Part shown: positions 6,802 through 8,441 of the stretch, piece by piece
Layout of the letters: each line of letters starts with the position of its first letter
How positions within the stretch are numbered: the stretch's first letter is position 1
Source of the DNA: JBIIUJ01 sp044340025
GTDB taxonomy: Bacteria > Pseudomonadota > Alphaproteobacteria > Caulobacterales > Aquidulcibacteraceae
NCBI GenBank assembly: GCA_044340025.1
Contig: JBIIUJ010000116.1
Span: 1-8,441 of the forward strand
Direction: 5' to 3'
Length of the DNA: 8,441 bases
Made by a program: the position numbers and the translations under genes
Notes under the pieces: model-generated
The model's input: only the letters and a program-made list of their open reading frames with translations
Told to the model about the DNA's origin: nothing
The model's database searches: none

Positions 6802-6837
6802 CTAAAGCATGTCCCGGTAAAGGGGAATCCGGTTCAT
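6802..6837. repeat. Possible fragment of a dispersed alphaproteobacterial repeat
   Basis: CTAAAGCATGTCCCGGTAAA and the following GGGGAATCCGGTTCAT resemble, from memory, half of a short element (CATGTCCCGG...CCGGTTTTCC...ACATGC type) seen between genes in many alphaproteobacteria. The second half with the mirrored ACATGC is not present, so it would be a truncated or decayed copy. CCGG occurs twice (6814-6817 and 6829-6832). On the minus strand the same bases read as an 11-residue frame ending 12 bases before the rRNA synthase start, without a ribosome-binding site; I do not treat that as a gene. Confidence 0.3.
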
Positions 6838-6878
6838 CGCCGCGAGAAAGCACTGGCGAGCTGGCCACCGCGCGCCAG

Positions 6879-6947
6879 GTCGTCCTCGCGAACGCGTGGA
6901 CCCAGGGTGTTTGCGCTCTCCTGGGTCCTCGCCTTCGCGAGGACGAC
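6879..6947. repeat. Palindromic element copy 1 (69 bp, short loop)
   Basis: Left arm 6879-6906 and right arm 6920-6947 are 28-base near-perfect inverted copies separated by a 13-base centre. The left arm carries GTCCTCGCGAACGCGTGGAC, where one base (T in place of A) breaks the internal palindrome seen in the other two copies. The centre, with TTTGCG, matches the right part of the copy 3 centre, so about 11 bases appear to have been lost. Confidence 0.9.
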
Positions 6948-6985
6948 CCAGCCTTTGGCGCCGAGCCCGAGTGCGCGAGCGCCAA

Positions 6986-7066
6986 GTCGTCCTCGCGAAC
7001 GCGAGGACCCAGGGGGCCGAGCACGGCGTTTCCCCTTTCTTGGGTCCTCGCCTTCGCGAGGACGAC
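6986..7066. repeat. Palindromic element copy 2 (81 bp)
   Basis: Left arm 6986-7013 and right arm 7039-7066 are 28-base inverted copies with two mismatches, around a 25-base centre. Within the left arm GTCCTCGCGAACGCGAGGAC is itself a perfect palindrome (9-bp stem, AA between). Within the right arm GTCCTCGCCTTCGCGAGGAC makes an 8-bp stem with a CTTC loop. The element can therefore fold as one long hairpin or as two adjacent hairpins. Confidence 0.9.
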
Positions 7067-7097
7067 CTTGCCTGCCCCCCGCCCGAGCGAGCGCCAT

Positions 7098-7177
7098 GTC
7101 GTCCTCGCGAACGCGAGGACCCAGGGGGTGGGGCGCAGCGTTTGCGGTCTCTGGGTCCTCGCCTGCGCGAGGACGAC
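7098..7177. repeat. Palindromic element copy 3 (80 bp)
   Basis: Left arm 7098-7125 is identical to that of copy 2. The right arm 7150-7177 is the inverted copy with a CTGC instead of CTTC loop in its internal hairpin. The centre is 24 bases. The element ends 104 bases before the MoxR start codon, so it may lie in or near the MoxR 5' leader. Confidence 0.9.
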
Positions 7178-7281
7178 CTTGCCTGTGCCCCCGGCCGGAG
7201 CGCGCGGGGCCTAGCGCTTGCGTCCTGCGGGGTTCGCCTTACCCTGCCTTTCAACGAACCAGACGCTCAGGGACACACCGC

Positions 7282-8136
7282 ATGCGCTTTGAAGGCTCCA
7301 GAACCTATGTCGCGACCGAGGATCTCCGCGTCGCCGTTAATGCCGCCATTGCGCTGGAGCGCCCGCTTCTGGTGAAGGGCGAGCCGGGCACCGGCAAGAC
7401 GGTTCTGGCCGAGGAGGTGGCGCGCGGCCTGGGCCTGCCGCTGCTGCAATGGCATGTGAAGTCCACCACCAAGGCGCAGCAGGGCCTTTATGAATACGAC
7501 GCGGTCTCGCGCCTGCGCGACAGCCAGCTGGGCGACGAGCGGGTGCGCGATGTGCGCAACTACATCAAGAAGGGCAAGCTCTGGGAGGCCTTCGCCCATG
7601 AGGGCAAGTGCGTCCTGCTGATCGACGAGATCGACAAGGCCGACATCGAATTCCCCAACGACCTCCTGCAGGAGCTCGATCGGATGGAATTCTACGTCTA
7701 CGAGACGGGCGAGACGATCAAGGCCAAGGACCGGCCCATCGTCATCATCACCTCCAACAACGAGAAGGAGCTGCCGGACGCCTTCCTGCGCCGCTGCTTC
7801 TTCCACTACATCCGCTTCCCCGACGACGAGACGATGGCCGAAATCGTCGACGTGCACTTCCCGGGGATCAAGAAGCGGCTGGTCTCCGATGCGCTCAAGG
7901 TCTTCTACGACATGCGCAAGGTGCCCGGCCTGAAGAAGAAGCCCTCCACCTCCGAACTGCTGGACTGGCTGAAGCTGCTGCTGGTGGACGATATCGATCT
8001 GGAGGCGATCCGCTCGAAAGACCCCTCCAAGCTCATCCCGCCGCTGCACGGCGCCCTGCTGAAGAACGAGCAGGACGTGCAATTGTTCGAGCGCCTGGCC
8101 TTCCTCGCCCGCCGCGAAAACGCCCGGCCGGGGTAG
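7282..8136 (+). CDS. MoxR-family AAA+ ATPase
   Basis: The 284-residue cytoplasmic ATPase belongs to the MoxR branch of AAA+ proteins, which work as chaperone-like remodellers, usually with a VWA-domain partner, in assembly or maturation of enzyme complexes. Walker A is G33-E-P-G-T-G-K-T40. Walker B is L-L-I-D115-E116-I-D-K-A-D. Sensor 1 is I-I-T-S-N-N160, followed by E-L-P-D-A-F-L-R-R-C-F-F-H-Y-I, with R170/R171 at the arginine-finger position. Length fits the short subtype (about 280 residues) that usually pairs with a CoxE-like VWA protein encoded directly downstream. Here no such gene follows: after the stop there is a 62-base gap and then the end of a convergent, AT-richer gene. AGGGA (7269-7273) lies 8 bases before the ATG; the frame upstream runs into the repeat array and is not coding. 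Confidence 0.93.
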   Translation: MRFEGSRTYVATEDLRVAVNAAIALERPLLVKGEPGTGKTVLAEEVARGLGLPLLQWHVKSTTKAQQGLYEYDAVSRLRDSQLGDERVRDVRNYIKKGKLWEAFAHEGKCVLLIDEIDKADIEFPNDLLQELDRMEFYVYETGETIKAKDRPIVIITSNNEKELPDAFLRRCFFHYIRFPDDETMAEIVDVHFPGIKKRLVSDALKVFYDMRKVPGLKKKPSTSELLDWLKLLLVDDIDLEAIRSKDPSKLIPPLHGALLKNEQDVQLFERLAFLARRENARPG

Positions 8137-8198
8137 GGGCGCGGCGGGCTTGGCGTCTGCCCTCTTTTGATGGCAATACAGCCAGACTATAACCGCCG

Positions 8199-8441
8199 CT
8201 AGCGACGACCTCGATACGGTATACCGCTTTCAATAACCTTTGTATTGGAGAAGCCATTCTTACGTAAAAACTGCCTAACTGCCAGTTTTTTGTGATGCAT
8301 GTCAGCCCAAGCGCATGGTCCGATCATCACGTGTGATAAGATATCCTCCAAAGAGACGGAGCGCGGTATCAACGTGCTTGTTCCATCTAAAGACAGCTTT
8401 AAAATCGGCCGGGCATCAGGCTGCAGGATTCCTTCTATCGC
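8199..8441 (-). CDS. C-terminal end of a DUF2971-like protein (partial)
   Basis: An open frame enters from the right window edge and ends at a TAG (8199-8201), giving the last 80 residues of a protein whose start lies outside. The tail has the shape of DUF2971 C-termini: a segment predicting strand (P-I-L-K-L-S-L-D-G), then L-E-D-I-L-S-H-V-M-I-G-P-C, a helix ending A-V-R-Q-F-L-R-K-N-G-F, and a closing K-V-I-E-S-G-I-P-Y-R. The I-G-P and S-x-I-P-Y-R motifs spaced by about 30 residues are what I recognise from that family, whose function is unknown. By hand count 8221-8441 is about 47% GC, far below the neighbouring genes, and codons are less GC-biased, which suggests horizontal gain. It is convergent with the MoxR gene, 62 bases apart; no clear terminator is seen in that gap. 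Confidence 0.65.
   Translation of the reverse strand, partial: AIEGILQPDARPILKLSLDGTSTLIPRSVSLEDILSHVMIGPCAWADMHHKKLAVRQFLRKNGFSNTKVIESGIPYRGRR

Larger units (their letters stand above)
6872..7209. repeat. Tandem array of three BIME/NIME-like palindromic elements
   Basis: Three large inverted repeats (6879-6947, 6986-7066, 7098-7177) follow one another at periods of 107 and 112 bases. Each is preceded by GCGCCA plus one variable base (starting at 6872, 6979 and 7091). Elements two and three are followed by related CTTGCCTG...CCCCC spacers, so the spacers are part of the repeat unit and the array grew by duplication. This array fills most of the 491-base divergent gap between the rRNA synthase (start 6790) and the MoxR ATPase (start 7282). 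The rest of the gap, 6838-6871 and 7210-7281, shows no feature beyond the AGGGA ribosome-binding site at 7269-7273. Several overlapping reading frames run through the array on both strands; they are translations of the repeat, not genes. Confidence 0.9.

Noticed and set aside
6802..6837. Leader peptide of 11 residues before the rRNA synthase
   Set aside because: It has no ribosome-binding site and no attenuator-like codon run or terminator, and it is better explained as part of a repeat.
6872..7209. CRISPR array
   Set aside because: There are only three units, the units are palindromic and about 70-80 bases long, and the spacers are related to each other; no cas gene is present.
8033..8257. 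A 74-codon minus-strand frame across the end of MoxR
   Set aside because: It is mostly antisense to MoxR; the neighbouring frame ending at 8199 has the DUF2971-like motifs and uncut continuation to the window edge.
1..8441. tRNA, rRNA or riboswitch
   Set aside because: I saw no cloverleaf, rRNA core or known aptamer pattern in any gap.

Overview
The window looks like chromosomal DNA of a high-GC alphaproteobacterium. A member of the Caulobacterales/Maricaulales (Hyphomonadaceae-like) is my best guess, based on codon use, the mix of families and the type of palindromic repeat; there is no rRNA or other marker gene to prove it. Eight protein-coding genes can be supported. Two of them run off the window edges and are easy to miss because one end lies outside.

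Left block (1-2736): the start of a TolC/NodT-type outer-membrane efflux lipoprotein (minus strand, cut by the window edge) is divergent from a two-component operon. That operon encodes a membrane sensor histidine kinase followed by an OmpR-type response regulator, with a 4-base GTGA stop/start overlap. The arrangement suggests that the kinase and regulator control an RND-type efflux pump whose outer-membrane channel is the divergent gene.

Middle block (2917-4910, minus strand): a class I SAM methyltransferase of the pseudaminic-acid-associated type is followed by an FrhB/BciB/HCAR-like flavin and iron-sulfur reductase, probably in one transcript. The reductase family includes chlorophyll-pathway vinyl and hydroxymethyl reductases, but nothing else in the window is photosynthetic. 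A Tat-signal-bearing DUF1838 protein (5049-6026, plus strand) is divergent from the methyltransferase. Its 3' end overlaps by 43 bases the convergent end of an RluF-like 23S rRNA pseudouridine synthase (5984-6790, minus strand).

Repeat block (6791-7281): this 491-base divergent intergenic region contains no credible gene. It holds three tandem copies of a large, nested palindromic element (BIME/NIME-like), and, next to the pseudouridine synthase start, a short sequence resembling part of another dispersed alphaproteobacterial repeat.

Right block (7282-8441): a MoxR-type AAA+ ATPase is followed not by the VWA/CoxE partner usual for this type but by a convergent gene end, in DNA of about 47% GC by hand count. 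Its C-terminal 80 residues resemble DUF2971 proteins. The composition change near 8160-8200 suggests an accessory or horizontally acquired segment that continues past the window.
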